Assembly (NCBI GenBank): GCA_037903355.1
Contig: JBAJFE010000005.1
Coordinates: 3,100,001 to 3,164,000, forward strand
Direction: 5' to 3'
DNA length: 64,000 nucleotides
DNA from: Trichuris trichiura
Lineage: Eukaryota; Nematoda; Enoplea; Trichinellida; Trichuridae
Shown here piece by piece: positions 13,158 through 25,354 of this stretch. The notes beneath the pieces were generated by a model, which saw nothing but the letters and a program-made list of their open reading frames with translations, searched no databases and was not told where the DNA came from. The translations under genes were made by a program, and so were the position numbers. Positions within the stretch are counted from its first letter, which is position 1. Each line of letters begins with the position of its first letter.

Positions 13158-13647
13158 ATGGGTGATGCGATTGGCAAATTACTGCATCACAATGTAGGCA
13201 ATGAAAAGAAATGTGGCAAACATTTTGTCAATGCTGTCCAACCGGTAACGACGTACTGCCATTCTACCTCGCCTCGCCAGGAGCCTTTCGTCATTTACCG
13301 TCGCGGGTGAATTGCATCTCTGCTTTAGAAATTTCGCCTATACAAAGGCAACGTTCATATACTGTAGCTCAATGTACTTTGACGAAGACGGCGAGTTGGC
13401 GCACGAATTTTACGTCGAGTCAAAGACGAAGAGCGGACGGCGCAGCGTTCTCGAAAAGGTTCCCGTATGGAAATTGGTACCGCAGGTGGGCAAATGACTT
13501 TCCCGCCAATTTCTCCACAATGTCTCATCATTTGTAAGCATTATTCCTTAATTACAGGGAATGGTAGCGCATGAAGTTCCTCGTCTCAACTCGAGTCTTT
13601 CCACGGTGATGATGGAACTGCGGAAAGTGACAGGACAAATGCCGTAA
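13158..13647 (+). CDS. TUSC2: TUSC2 (FUS1) homologue
   Basis: Four exons (13158-13244, 13281-13306, 13368-13485, 13558-13647) join in frame to 106 residues; human TUSC2 has 110. The diagnostic core is YRRGSMYFDEDGELAHEFY, followed by a basic stretch and KLVPQGM. The protein starts MGDAIGK, which fits N-terminal myristoylation as in vertebrate TUSC2, a small tumour suppressor linked to mitochondria and calcium handling. Intron 1 would be only 36 nt and lacks an in-frame stop, so it may be retained as 12 extra residues. Introns 2 (61 nt) and 3 (72 nt) are needed to keep the conserved frame. The gene faces RASSF tail to tail, with 129 bp between the stop codons. Confidence 0.9.
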
Positions 13648-13776
13648 ATGCTGATCGATGTTCACTTTTTTGCCGCCTTTTCGTTGACGCGTCGTACGAC
13701 AATGGTTAAATGCTTTACCCTACTTGTTTTTTTTAAAAAAAAGTATCTTCCGTAAAACAAGAGAACAAAAATACTT

Positions 13777-15363
13777 TTATATAACAGCTGCATCCTTAGA
13801 GCACTCCGTCATTGTCCTTCGATGGATCTCTTGCTCAAGACATCTTTGATAGTGTTTGTAATAGTTGCGAATTTTGCTAATGTATTGTTGTTCTTCAATT
13901 TCCAATATAGTCAGAAAGTTGCAAAGTTCCGGTATTTCAAAGGAGTCCCACTAAAAAGTAGAATCGCTCAAAAGTCTGAAAAACGTTCAATTCGTTGCCG
14001 ATACCATTATGTCTCCGGTCTCGTTTTCTTGCAGAACGAATCGCTTATTCGTTTCCGCTCCCCATAAAAGGGTTATCTGCAGAGGACATACATCGTCCGG
14101 TACTCTTTTTAATTTTGCTAAAAAAAAGAAACGTATGCAAAATTTGACATCACCGGAAGTGTACTTGCTTTGTAAAGTTGAACCAGCGTCCAAGTCGCGT
14201 TCGTACAAAGCAAACTTTCGAGGATTATCCGCAATGTGGAACTTTTTAAGCAGAGAAACAATCATCTCGTGCGTAGTCGTATCGCTTGTTATGTGTAACG
14301 TTTTGACGCAATTTCTTGGCAAATAGAAAGAGGTGAGCGTACGACGACGCGGTTGACTGTCGCTGGACGATTCGGCAGTTTCATTGACCATATCGTAAAA
14401 GGACGAATTAACAATTTCACCGTACAAATCAACAGTGGAAACAGGTCGCGTAAAGTTGATCAACAGCTTGACGAAACCGCGAAAAGAGAACCCATCTTCT
14501 TCCTAATGAACAGACAACTTTTTATATAGAAAAGTTTGTCATTGATAACTTGCCAAGGTCATAGCGAGGCCCGCGGCTTTCCTATTGTACAATTCAATCA
14601 CGTCAACCAGTTTTTGCCCGCTATACGGAAAGCAGTATGTTGTACTGTCCCATTCGACTACTGAATCATGGCAATCGACAAAAATATCGTCTTCGAATTC
14701 CAAACTCTGCAACTTTTAGAAAATCATTCATTTTGAAGACGTATGAATAATATGCAAACCTCTTTGCAAGTGTAGTTGTCGACTTGCGAGGTCATTGTGG
14801 AATTGCAAAGAAAAGTTAACTCTGTTGACTTTGACGAAAGGCTATCGGATAGGCAACGGCAGTCCAAAGTGACCAAAGCTCGACATTTGTTGTGACACGT
14901 ATAGTAGCAGTCTACAAAAGGATCTCAGCTTTAAAAATGACGATATACAAAGGTTGAATTGACTTGAGCAGCGGAAGGCTTGCTTGAATAAGCCCCATAT
15001 GAATTCACCGCACTTATCGCACCACGTTAAACTTGTCAACCGTACGGGCTCGAAGCGATGTCCTTCGCCAAGTTGACGTTTTCCAGTGGGTATAAGGCAT
15101 GTAAGCGAACCAAAGTGTTGCAGATCAAGTGTATCCGACCAGTCTGTATCACTATCGCTAAACAGCAAATCGTCTGCAACATAAAACATTGAGAGAACAA
15201 GCTGACAAACAATAGGAGTACCTTTTTGGGGATCTTTTCGCAAGCCGGACCAAAGATTCGAAAACAGATCCGAGGGAATAAAGGTAAGCAGCTTGGATGG
15301 AAGCTCGACATACCAAGAAGCTGAAGGCTGAAGGAGCCCGCCATCCCGCGGCTCCTTTGCCAT
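13777..15363 (-). CDS. RASSF: Ras-association domain family protein (RASSF1/3/5-like)
   Basis: Seven exons (15363-15222, 15173-14964, 14911-14760, 14712-14554, 14502-14165, 14104-14005, 13950-13777) encode 424 residues, close to RASSF5 in size. A C1 zinc-binding domain (about 86-135) starts GHRFEP and contains WCDKCGE, FRCSNCYYTCHNKC and LDC. A Ras-association domain follows (about 255-355; TSFYLPRNCVKTLHI, PRKFALYER, PLQITLLWG), then a C-terminal SARAH helix (about 375-415) that in this family pairs with Hippo/MST kinases. Intron 4 uses a GC donor (gcaagt). Intron 2 uses gtcaat. Intron 5 is placed so that SK joins VPDD, and an in-frame alternative is possible. Domain order is that of the C-terminal RASSFs (1-6). 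Confidence 0.93.
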
Positions 15364-15975
15364 CTTTTTCTCTCCGCAAACAAGCAGAGCAGTAAACTAC
15401 CTACAGTAACAAAAACACTCAGGTACAAATAACGCATTTTTGAAAATGCTAAGTTAATGCCGCAATTCAGCTTATCAAAAGTGCATTATTCTTACGTCTT
15501 ACACTTCACTAGCTTTTTGAAAACAGCAGGTGCTGATTCAACAAAATGTAGTTCGTTTGACTAAGCCAGTTAGAGTAGAAAAAAAGTGCAGATAAGGTGG
15601 AAGGGTGATGTCAGTTTAGAGAAGAACAATTCCACACGTGAAAAGAGAAAAAAAATTTCTTTCGAACTTGCGTTGCTAAAACTCAAAGTTGCGTAAAGCG
15701 GGAAAGCTGATTACCAATTTTCAGCCTATTAAAGTAGAGGCAAAATGGCGTGTAATTTTGAAACACCGGAAAAAACAGGCTGCAACAAACAATGAGCGGA
15801 GAATTTTTTCAAATTTTTAAAAAATTATTGATGCGCAGGAAAGGCTTACTGTAGTGGTAGTTTGTTTTTGTTTATTTTGGTCTCCTTAAGATGAATTGCA
15901 ACTTTTCAGCGAAGCAAAGGCAACAGCCTCGCGAGTGGCACTGAATAGTAGGTAAGTTTTATTCTGCAACACGTT
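15364..15975. other. Intergenic, RASSF upstream region
   Basis: 612 bp between the RASSF start and the MCCC1 stop, both minus strand. It should hold the RASSF promoter and the MCCC1 3' UTR. No clear TATA box or conserved element was seen. Confidence 0.5.
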
Positions 15976-18201
15976 CTAACCGTCAGCAACGTCGCTATCA
16001 GCTAGGTATATCAATTTCGCGCCTTTCGGAACGCTGTCGCCTACTTGACACAGTATTCGATCAACTACGGCATCGAAAGGTGCTTTCAACGAATATTCCA
16101 TCTTCATCGCGACCATGACGAGCAGTGTATCGCCTTTTTTGACCTGCTGACCACTAGCGACGACGATTTGCTCTACAATGCCCGGAAGAGGAGATGAAAT
16201 AGTTTGCTCACCGACCGGTTCGCCTGCAGACATGCTTTCAGTGTATGCAGGTTCAGCTAATTCAAAATTTACGGCTGAGGTAGGAAAACGGGAACAGTAT
16301 ACTACCGCTTTTTTGTCATATTGTACCGTAGTCACGCGAAATCTCTCGTTAGCGTACTCTGCATCCATCTTAACAGCTTCGTATGTATCCGCTATGTCAA
16401 CAGTTGATCTCGCGCAGGTTATTTTGTAAATCTCTTCGCCTACTTCGAACGAGAAGAACGGAGGCGATTCCTTAAGACTTGTGATCATTACGGCCTTTCC
16501 CCAGCGGAGGGCGAGCTTGTCGTCGACTGACGGCAGGTTAATACGAAATCCATCAGCGATTTTGAACGGATCGGAGGAACAATGGCGCAGCATGCTTCGC
16601 CTTGCCAAGTAGCACCCAAGATGAGCCCAACAGGCAGCCAAATTGAGCCACTGTTCGTCCTTACACTGAAGCAGCAGTTCCTCAAAGTGGTCGCCTATAA
16701 ATTGAGTGTACATGGAACCCTCTCTGGCAAGATGTGTATGTTGGCATAATGCCAACAAGAAAGGTATATTGCTACCAACGCCGCAAAGTCGCAAGTTAGC
16801 CAAAGCAAAGTGCAGTCTTTGCAAAGCGGATGTCCGATCAATATCCCAAGCAATAATTTTGCCAATTAATGGGTCGTAGTGCGAAGATATGCAATCCCCT
16901 TGTTGGTATCCCATTTCCAATCGTATATCGGACAAGTTTTCCAACGAGGACAAGTCGAAGTAGACCAGCCTCCCCGGAGAGGGCGCGAAATCTTCCAATG
17001 GATTCTCGGCATAAAGTCTCGCTTCAAAGCTGTGGCCACGAGCAATAATCAAACTTTGATCTCGAATAGGTAATGGTTCACCCGAGGCAATCCTCAATTG
17101 CCATTCGACCAAATCCATTCCGGTGATCATCTCAGTTACTGGATGTTCCACCTGCAGTCGAGTATTCATTTCCATAAAGTAAAACTGTTTCCCGTCCTTG
17201 TCTAACAAAAATTCTACTGTACCAGCGCCAGCGTAGTTGACAGACGAGGCAGCCGCAATTGCAGCTTTGCCTAAAAAGGAAAAATGATGGATATTCCTTA
17301 AAACCTGCGCACCTACCCATCCTTTGACGCATCGAATTGGAGATGAGTGGTGCGGGTGCTTCCTCAATCAATTTTTGGCATCTCCTCTGAGCGCTGCAGT
17401 CTCTTTCGAACAAGTGGACATAGTTTCCATAGTTATCACCAAAAATTTGCATTTCTACATGTCTGGGAGAATAGATGAACTTTTCTACTATCATTCTATC
17501 ATCGCCGAAAGAACTTTTCGCTTCGCTACGTGCCGAATGGAGATGAGAAAAAAATTCATTTTCATTCATGACGGCGCGCATACCTTTACCGCCGCCGGAA
17601 CATACCGCCTTGAGCATGACGGGATATCCGATGCGATTGGCTTCCGACTAAATGTGTACGAAAGTTTTCCCTGCCAACAAAAGCTGCTACTTACTCTCAG
17701 CTTTTTATCCGACTGGTCAGCTCCGTGGTAGCTATCGACTGTTGGAACACCGGCGGCCAACATAATCTCTTTAGCCTTATCCTTGGATCCCATTGCTCGC
17801 ATGGCGCTGGAAGAAGGCCCGACAAAGATGAGACCATTCTGTACGCATGCTTCGGCAAAGGTTGCATTTTCGGACAAAAATCCATAGCCGGGATGAATAG
17901 CATCCGCTTGACAACGTTGAGCAATGTCAAAAATACGTTCCTGATTCAAATAGCTCAAAGAAGCCGCCGATGGCCCTATATGGTAAGCACTATCGGCAAG
18001 GCGTACATGCATTGCGTCCCTGTCCGTTTCGCTGTATACGGCAATAGTTGCAATATCCAAGCGTCGAGCTGTTCGTATAATACGACAGGCAATCTCTCCT
18101 CGATTAGAGATTAACAACTTTTTTATAGGCTTACACTGGCTTGAACTATTCAAGCGCTCAGGCATGAGCCTTATATTGATCAGTGAACGACGAGGAAGCA
18201 T
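15976..18201 (-). CDS. MCCC1: Methylcrotonoyl-CoA carboxylase biotin subunit
   Basis: Three exons (18201-17695, 17647-17317, 17270-15976) give 710 residues; human MCCC1 has 725. In order: biotin carboxylase N-domain ([20 protein letters not shown]), ATP-grasp domain ([46 protein letters not shown]), biotin carboxylase C-domain, a poorly conserved linker, and a C-terminal biotin-carrier domain with AMKME, whose lysine (about residue 669) takes biotin. The enzyme works in mitochondrial leucine breakdown, carboxylating 3-methylcrotonyl-CoA together with MCCC2. TGMDLVEWQ and the length favour MCCC1 over PCCA. Both introns are short (47 and 46 nt). The start codon is preceded by little room for a long leader, and the basic Arg/Ser-rich N-terminus fits a mitochondrial targeting peptide. 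Confidence 0.96.
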
Positions 18202-18605
18202 TTGAAAAAGGTAAGAAAAAATTTACCTTTTAACTTAATAAAGTAATCGTAAACAAGTTGCAACGCACACTGGTCACACTGACGCCTAACTAAGTGACCA
18301 CAGCATTGACCAACTGACCAACAAATACCGTAATGATTCATTTATTAAAGATAAGTAGGATGCTGGATATCTGTCCAACTTCCATAGGCATGAATAAATT
18401 CGTACGACATTTTCAAACAACTCTCATAAAATCAGAACGATTTTTTTCTGCTTGCCATAAACGTTTGAGCGCATGAGGAAGCAGAGCTATAGTAGACTGC
18501 CTGCGAATATCTTTTTTAATTAACAATGAGAGATAAGCTAGCCGGAGCAGTGCTATTTTAACAGGCAAAAGAAATTGACGAATGGTCGCGCGCATTAATA
18601 GTTGG
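18202..18605. other. Short intergenic spacer
   Basis: 404 bp between MCCC1 and the upstream NCX gene on the same strand. No gene was seen. It must contain the NCX 3' UTR and the MCCC1 promoter. Confidence 0.5.
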
Positions 18606-21600
18606 TTAAAAGCCTGATATATGGCCGTAAGTATGAAGAGAAGAGACGAAAATGTAAATTACCCAAAACAAAAAGAGAAGTAAGGCGGATGCCCATTTCG
18701 TTAGAATTGGCCCGCCGAGCTCAGCTTGACCAAAAGATGCCAGCGAGCGACGCAGAAAAATGACGACCAAACAAAACAACGATAGTATGGTAAACAAAGT
18801 GACGCTGAAACCCAAGTCGCCGCTAGGCACCACGAACGCTTTACCTTTGCTTGCCCAGTATACGGAGGCAATAAACCATGGCAAACCGAGACCCAAAAAG
18901 ACATTGACCGAATTGCTGCCCGTCACATTGCCTATAGCATTGTCCGCTGTTCGATCCTTCAATGAAAATATGACGTCATACAAGAGGCAAGCTGAGCGCG
19001 CCGCTTCACGGTTACTTGTTGGGCAGCCAACTTGGAGGCAAACGTATCCGGTAAGCTTGTACCAAGAGCGACAAACGTTATGGCAGTTACGGAAGCCTTC
19101 AAGCCGACCAAGCAACCAAATATGGATGCCAAATCGCCCACAATGGCTGTTAATAGCCCAATAAGGAAAAGTGAAACGAAAAAGGTCAACCATCCATTGA
19201 ATAACGGCGGCGGTGGCACCAAAGCGACCAACACCTTCCAAGGGAAGGCTATAATGTGCGCTAGGCAATCCGGTATGGTCGCTTCGGCTATTTCTCCGCC
19301 GTTGACGCTAACAGCTCGAAGCATTTGTTCCCGCCAAGTTGAAGCATCCAGTCTTGCGGCAGCCAAACGTTGCCTTACTTTGGATACGAATTTTGCGTAA
19401 TACCTAAAGAATATTTGGAGGCTGAAAAGTCAGCCAAATAAGGATATAGTTCTTGCCGGTTGATCTGATCGTCGTTGAGAATGGTTACCACAACAACTCT
19501 ATTGGAACCAATAGATCCGGCGGTACAGCTCAACAATGTTACAGTGAATGTTTCGTCTTTCTCCGGTTCGTAATCATTGACAATTGGTATGTCGATATAG
19601 GCTTCAATGACGCCCGGTTCGAGTACCAACGAACCCCCTTCGCCAATGTAGTCTTCGCCTCGTTTCGCACTTCCATTCTCAGTCTTCCATTGCACCGTAC
19701 AGCCGACCTTCAAGTGCAACGATGGTGGCCGAGATTTAAAAAAAACAACGCGGCTTACTGTCATGATTGATCTGTCCTGTATCCCGCCGGAGATGAGCCC
19801 GTGGCGAACTAATGGAATACGGACAAAGCCTTCGCTTTCCTTTACCTGCTCGTGACGATGAACAAACTGAATGGACATTTCATTCGACGATTCGGGATAT
19901 ATAATTTTAGCCGTACTGGCTAAGCCAAGGGTCGTTCTGTCGTCCTCTTCCGTATTCGGGCCCAGTTCCAACTTTACCCAAAAGCCCATCTGCTGTTGCC
20001 ACTTTTCGACGTTGCACACTTCGACGCATATGCGCTTTTCGCGCTCGCTCGGCTGCATAACTACAGTTTCCGACTTTGGAAGAAAATGCGCGTTCCGCTG
20101 AGCGGTGCCAGCGACGGTTCGATAGGTGAACACCAATTGCTTCCGAGCGGAGCCGCGTCGTATTACTTTTAAGTATACTTTATTCTCGACCAATGGATTG
20201 ACCGCGTAGATAGTGGCGGCAAACTCAAAATTCGATACGGCGCGTACGCCTACAAAGATGGAAGAAGTTCAAAATTGCAAGAGGGAAATCGTTGCGTGTG
20301 CAACGCGACCTGTGTCCGTTAGCGTTCTGCGAAGGGCGCCCGTACGGGACATTGTTTCCATCTGTTGAATCATATGCTCAGCGCGAATTGGAGGTTGGCG
20401 CTTTTTTCTCAACGCGGAAGTCATGCCGCGAATGGACATAATGCGATACCAAAGTCGATCTCTGCCTTGATCTTTTGTGATTTGGTCGGTGACGAGGTCG
20501 GTCAATCTTTCGTCGCTTAAATAGGGATATTTTCGCCTCATGTCATGGACAAGACGATCAACTTTGGCGTCGTTGTCAGGTAACAGTGCCTGACTGCTAT
20601 CGTCGGCAAACTTTGGTAGCCAACTGTATCGCTTCTTTTCCGAAGATGCTACTTCCAAGTCTTTTGCATTTTTTGCGACAATGGTCGGCTGAACGGTCTC
20701 TCTGGTAGCGTCATCCCGCTTACCGCTTCGACATATTTTCATTTTTGCGCTGGTCATATATGCATTAACTACCAATGCGACAAAAAAGAGCAATGTCAGC
20801 ACGCCTTCCCATACTTCCACTTGATTAGGCGATATACCAATTAGAATGATGATCAACCATATATAGGCAAAGAGGCTCCAAGCGGAAGTGACGCAAAAGA
20901 CGCCAAAGTTTTCTATACGCTTTTTGGTGCCCGCTGGTACGGATACAATGCATACGGCCGTAATGGCGAACAAGTTGAACGCGGCAGAACCGACGATTGT
21001 TCCGGGCCCGAGATCACCCGCCTTGAATCCATTACCTATTTACAAAGAAGTAAGAATCACCGCATACGAAACTGTCTCTAAAAGAAACGCGCGCGAGGCG
21101 GATTCCAACGTTTAAAGGTCTGCTGTATTTTTGCATATTAATTATCGATTAGGCGTAGACCTTAGTTGGCAAAAAAGTGAATCAAAGCTTCGCAGTTGCG
21201 CTGGAAGAGGGGTAGATTAATTTCGGTGGAAGAAAACGAAGTGGAAACAAAGACCGCAAATGATTTGGCAATGCAATGCGGACAATTTGACTCTCCGATG
21301 ACAAGTCGTATTGTGACACTGATTGACAACTGCCAATGCGATGATCAATTTACTCGATTGCCAATGGCGCCTTGACCATCTTTGGGAAAGGCAAACAACT
21401 CTCTCTTAACCGGCAAAGGAACGAGGAAGCGACAAGCAACAACGATCGCAAGTTCGGCGAAATCATGCCGAAAGGTCGTGGATGAAAGAGCGGCAATTAT
21501 GTTGCTTTTTTAGGACAAATCAAAGAATGTGCAACTTAGAGAGCGCGCGTGACTAATACGGAAGGTCGTAAGCGGTTGGTGGAATTTCTCGCTTCAGATT

Positions 21601-22234
21601 ATAATGTCAAGCAAACCAGCTTGGCTGCCTTCAAGGCTGCCGAATATCTTAAAAACTAAAAAGAGACCAATAAAGGTCCTATCGACGGGCAAAGAGGAAA
21701 AAATGCAAATATTGCTCTGTTTGAAACTTTCAAAAGACAGATAAACTGTTTTAAAATAATAGGGACAGAGTAATTTTGAAAAAACGAATCGACACCCGGT
21801 GAGCTAACGCCTGAAATGACGTAAGCAAAAAAAAATTGATCTGTCTCCCTCGGTGACGTCATAAGGAAAAAAGGCGTACCGATAATTTCAATGATGGAAA
21901 GTAAAATTTCCGGCGCGCTACTGCCCAAAGCCATTAGGGTCAAATTAGCAACGGTCGGATTCCAAATGATCGTTTCTTGGTAATGTTCCAAAATGGATCC
22001 GGTTTCATCGTCTACGGTTGTTTGCATCTTAATTCGTTTCTTCGTACTTGTAATACGCTCAATGGAACACATAAATGCGTCGGCAAGAACGGCCACGCCA
22101 ACAAAGGAATAAAGAAGACCAACAAAGTACAAAACAGCTCTGGTGCCTTCGGACCATCCGCTTTCGTCGACCAAAGGAAGAATCAATCCGTCAGTTGAGC
22201 ATTGATCGAATTTAGCCGTCACGTTGCTGTTCAT
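18606..22234 (-). CDS. Na+/Ca2+ exchanger, NCX/SLC8 family
   Basis: Five exons (22234-21880, 21035-20310, 20249-19404, 19377-19016, 18956-18606) encode 879 residues with all NCX landmarks. The alpha-1 repeat (about 92-141) reads ANLTLMALGSSAPEILLS then GDLGPGTIVGSAAFN. A large cytosolic loop follows, with two Calx-beta domains (about 365-470 and 495-610). The alpha-2 repeat contains FVALGTSLPDTFASK and GNVTGSNSVNVFLG, and the protein ends in a hydrophobic segment close to the mammalian C-terminus. The product exchanges three Na+ for one Ca2+ at the plasma membrane. The first Calx-beta domain lacks the acidic run that binds regulatory calcium; the second keeps VNDYEPEKDETF. Intron 1 is 844 nt with no gene inside. 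Intron 3 would be only 26 nt, since the frame changes between KYSL and RQRLAAARLD; a sequencing frameshift is the alternative. Confidence 0.95.
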
Positions 22235-23068
22235 TGCTTTTTCGCTTTGACGAAGCGCGGCAACTGTTCAAATACGCAACGGAAAGACAGTAGTGAACTT
22301 GTCGTCGTCCGCTGTCCACCACATTTACTGTGACAACAAAATTTACTCGACCCTACTATTCGTCGTCGTCATTTATTATTGATTTGTTCCATTTCCACTT
22401 TGTACAAGCGAATACCAGTTCCGGGCGCTTCGACAGCGCTATAGCAATGTAGGCCAACTATGAAGACACACAATGATGCCACTGTCACTACGTGTCATTC
22501 ATTGTTCTCAACGAAAACCACTTCAGCGTCAACGCAACGTCGAAAGGGCAAGTTCAAAGTCCGTCCAACGGACGGGTCATTGAATCACAATGAAAATGCT
22601 GGATGAACTAACCGTGCACCCCCATTCAAAAGAAGTCTGCCTAAGCACGCGGAATTCAAAGCACCGTAAAATGTAATTGTACGCGTAGTACATGCATTAA
22701 CTTTGTACCTGAACATCAATAATCTCATTTGAATTTTTGAACTACTCGGCAGCATTGATACCGTAACGTGATACGTCAAGCTAACATTTTTGAATTTAAA
22801 AAGGACTTAAATGATTTTCAAGTCCTACTTACCGGTTTGAATTCGCCGCAATTCGGCAGCAACGTTTGTTTGCAAGGCAGATAACGTGCGCGTCAAATCG
22901 TGTTGTCGTCAAACAAGTTGCAAAAGCTGAAACTTGCATACAAGCGCACAGGAGGACTCATTATTTGTTTGTTCTTTCTTTAACCATGCTCAGGGACAAG
23001 ATATTACGGTAGCAAGGATACTACGTACCAACGTTGCTTGGCGTTCTGCTATTCAAATTTGTGCAGCG
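22235..23068. other. Divergent intergenic region (NCX and SDR promoters)
   Basis: 834 bp between two genes read in opposite directions. Both upstream regions must lie here. I see no TATA box at a convincing distance from either start and no other gene. Confidence 0.5.
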
Positions 23069-24229
23069 ATGGAAGTAGCTATCAGCTTCTTTCAAGCATT
23101 AGCGCATAGCGCAATCGGCTTTTTCCTTTCGTTTGTTGAATTTGTGACCGCCCGACCAAAGTCCGTTGTCGACCGAGTGATCGTCATAACCGGTGCAGCG
23201 CAAGGAATCGGCAAGGAAGTGGCTGCTAAGTTTGCCGCTCTCAAGGCGAAGGTTGTCCTCTTGGATATCAACTCGGTTTGCCCATTTGTCCGACGAATTG
23301 TTCTCCAAAGAAAGTTCGCGCTTTCCGTAGGAAATGAACGCGAAAGCTGCGGAGGAAATTCGTCAAAGCGGCGGATGCGCCTACGACTTCGTTGTGGATG
23401 TCACAAGGCCGGAAGAGATGCGTCAAATAGCCAAAACCATAAAGGACCATAAGGATCTTGGATGCGCCGATATCGTAATCTGCTCAGCCGGAATTCTTAT
23501 ACCAAAATTGCTCGAAGACAACACGGACGCGGATATACGCCGAACATTCGATGTTAATGTTTTGGGATATTTTTGGGTAGGCGACATATTCTTCCAAAGC
23601 TCACCCATGCTTACACATTATTCAGACGATAAAGGCCTTCTATCCAATGATGTTATCCAGAGGATCGGGTCATCTGGTTGCTATATCTTCCGTTGGCGGT
23701 CACTTTGGCTGCTCCTACTCCAGTTCGTACAGGTAGTCGTAATTGGTGGCCGGTATTAGTTCCAAATTCGGGAAATATTTTAGCGCAAGCAAATTTGCCG
23801 CCCGCGGACTGATGGAATCGCTCGAATGGGAGATCTACGATCATGGCATGTGCAATCGCATCAAAACAACAACGGTATATCCGTGTTTTACGGACACCAA
23901 TTTGCTCCAGTTTTGTAATGTTCACTCACCGTACGTATCAACAGTGTCGCACTCGTCTTTTCAAGCTTGCATACATTATAGGATACTACGTTTATTAACT
24001 GTTGAAGAAACGGCTCAAGGCGTAGTCGATGCCATACTGTACGAAAAGTGCGAAGCGTACATTCCATTTTATGCCAGATGGTTTTGCTTGGAGCTAAAAA
24101 GGTGATCTATTGACGCTGGTTCGGCTAAGCCATTAATTAACCTTTGCTGCCTAATTGTTAAGCATTGCGTCCATGTCCAAGTACGTTCGACAGGCTTTTC
24201 GAAACTTCTTTGACATTCGCTACAGATGA
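23069..24229 (+). CDS. Short-chain dehydrogenase, SDR16C/RDH10-like
   Basis: Six exons (23069-23275, 23331-23576, 23626-23732, 23784-23930, 23982-24101, 24163-24229) join in frame to 297 residues. An N-terminal hydrophobic helix (about 3-30) precedes the Rossmann fold, with VIVITGAAQGIG for cofactor binding and CSAGI. The active site is Ser in AISSVGG plus YSASK, which is created only when exons 3 and 4 are joined. This layout, with a membrane anchor and an IVP-like tail, matches the SDR16C group (RDH10, DHRS3, SDR16C5), which oxidises or reduces retinoids and lipid alcohols at the ER. Substrate cannot be read from the sequence. The last intron (24102-24162) is a prediction; without it the protein ends at 24105. 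The start is the ATG that opens the anchor helix. Confidence 0.88.
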
Positions 24230-24552
24230 AAACAGTGCATCCTGGCAGCGACCGAAAATTGTCGATCAAAATGTCTTGAAAAAATCCGCCCTGGTTCATC
24301 ATTAGCATTTAGATAATTGTTAGACCTACGAGTAATAAAGTACGTTCCGAAAAAAAGAAAGCTTACGAAACGGCATACGTAACTTGCACTTCTTTCAACC
24401 GCTACAAATTACGACAAATATCGATGTTAAGTCAAACTGGCGTGACGACTACGAAAAGAAATGAAAGACTTTCTGGATGCTAACTGCAATAAATGCTACT
24501 AAATTTTCAGGTAATAGCTTAAGTTACTTTAATGAAGCCTTTCTCCTTTGAA

Positions 24553-24603
24553 ATCTTTGCTTTTCCCGAGAATAGTAGGAGCATTATCGGGAAAAGCAAA
24601 GAT
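24553..24603. repeat. 17-bp inverted repeat
   Basis: Arms atctttgcttttcccga (24553-24569) and its exact reverse complement (24587-24603) flank a 17-nt loop. It could form a strong hairpin in DNA or RNA. No neighbouring coding sequence explains it; it may be a small foldback element. Confidence 0.85.
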
Positions 24604-24752
24604 CTTAAGTGGGCTACCTGAATAGGGTGTTGCGATTGAGGACGCAGTCTCCCACGGATAAATTAGAAAAAAATATTAAATTGCCTTTGCTCAAAAGGTA
24701 ACAACGTGAACTGGAAAAGTTTAAGAAGTCATAATGGTTATACGCCCCGCCT

Positions 24753-24850
24753 TCGCACTGTACTTTTGCCGGTTTTCCTGTCCGGCGCTTCCCTATAACT
24801 TAAGCCTAAGAAAGAAGCTCATATTTTGGCTTGGGTTTAGGTGATCGCAA
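24753..24850. repeat. Dispersed element with cctaag word
   Basis: Shares the ordered words actgtac, cttaagcctaag and aagctcatattttgg with 54721-54800. The match is diverged and I rate it only as a probable relic of a dispersed repeat. Confidence 0.4.
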
Positions 24851-25354
24851 AAAAGCACAACCGGCATGCTGACCAGTAAGGACAGAAGAGGATAGCCGCA
24901 CGTTTGGAAAGAATCAACCTGCATTTTTTTCAAATGTAAGGGTGAGGCCAACAGCCTGAAACACTTCTCTAAAGCACAAAACTGGCCAGGAATAAGTTCA
25001 AAACAGTTTATGTCGTTAAGCGCTGTGGCTATAATACGCTGTTGCTCCGAACACACGAAGAGAAAAGCGGAAAAAAAGAAATCACCTAAAGGCACTGACA
25101 GAAATGCGAGAAGACAGCCTATTTAGCGAAATTCAAAACATTATAATCAAAATAATCATGCACATTTTATTGCGAACCCACCGAATTACCTGATTCAATA
25201 TAAGGACTTCATTTTCATAAAACGCACTTTTCATCCTATAACACTAAGGCTAATACAACCTGCAAATCACATATACTGTTTGTGGCTGGAAAAAGCGCAG
25301 AAGCGAGATGGGTTTGCAGGAGTGGCTATTGGCGGGTCAGAATAACGAAAAGCA

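Larger units (their letters stand above)
24230..25354. other. Intergenic region upstream of KDM8
   Basis: No gene was recognised. It holds an inverted repeat (24553-24603) and a diverged copy of a dispersed element at about 24753-24850, both annotated separately. Confidence 0.5.

Noticed and set aside
23743..23830. The SDR catalytic tyrosine appeared to be replaced by phenylalanine (YFSASK).
   Set aside because: The open frame runs through the end of an intron. Using the acceptor attttag at 23783 joins exon 3 (...SSSY) to exon 4 and restores the normal YSASK motif.
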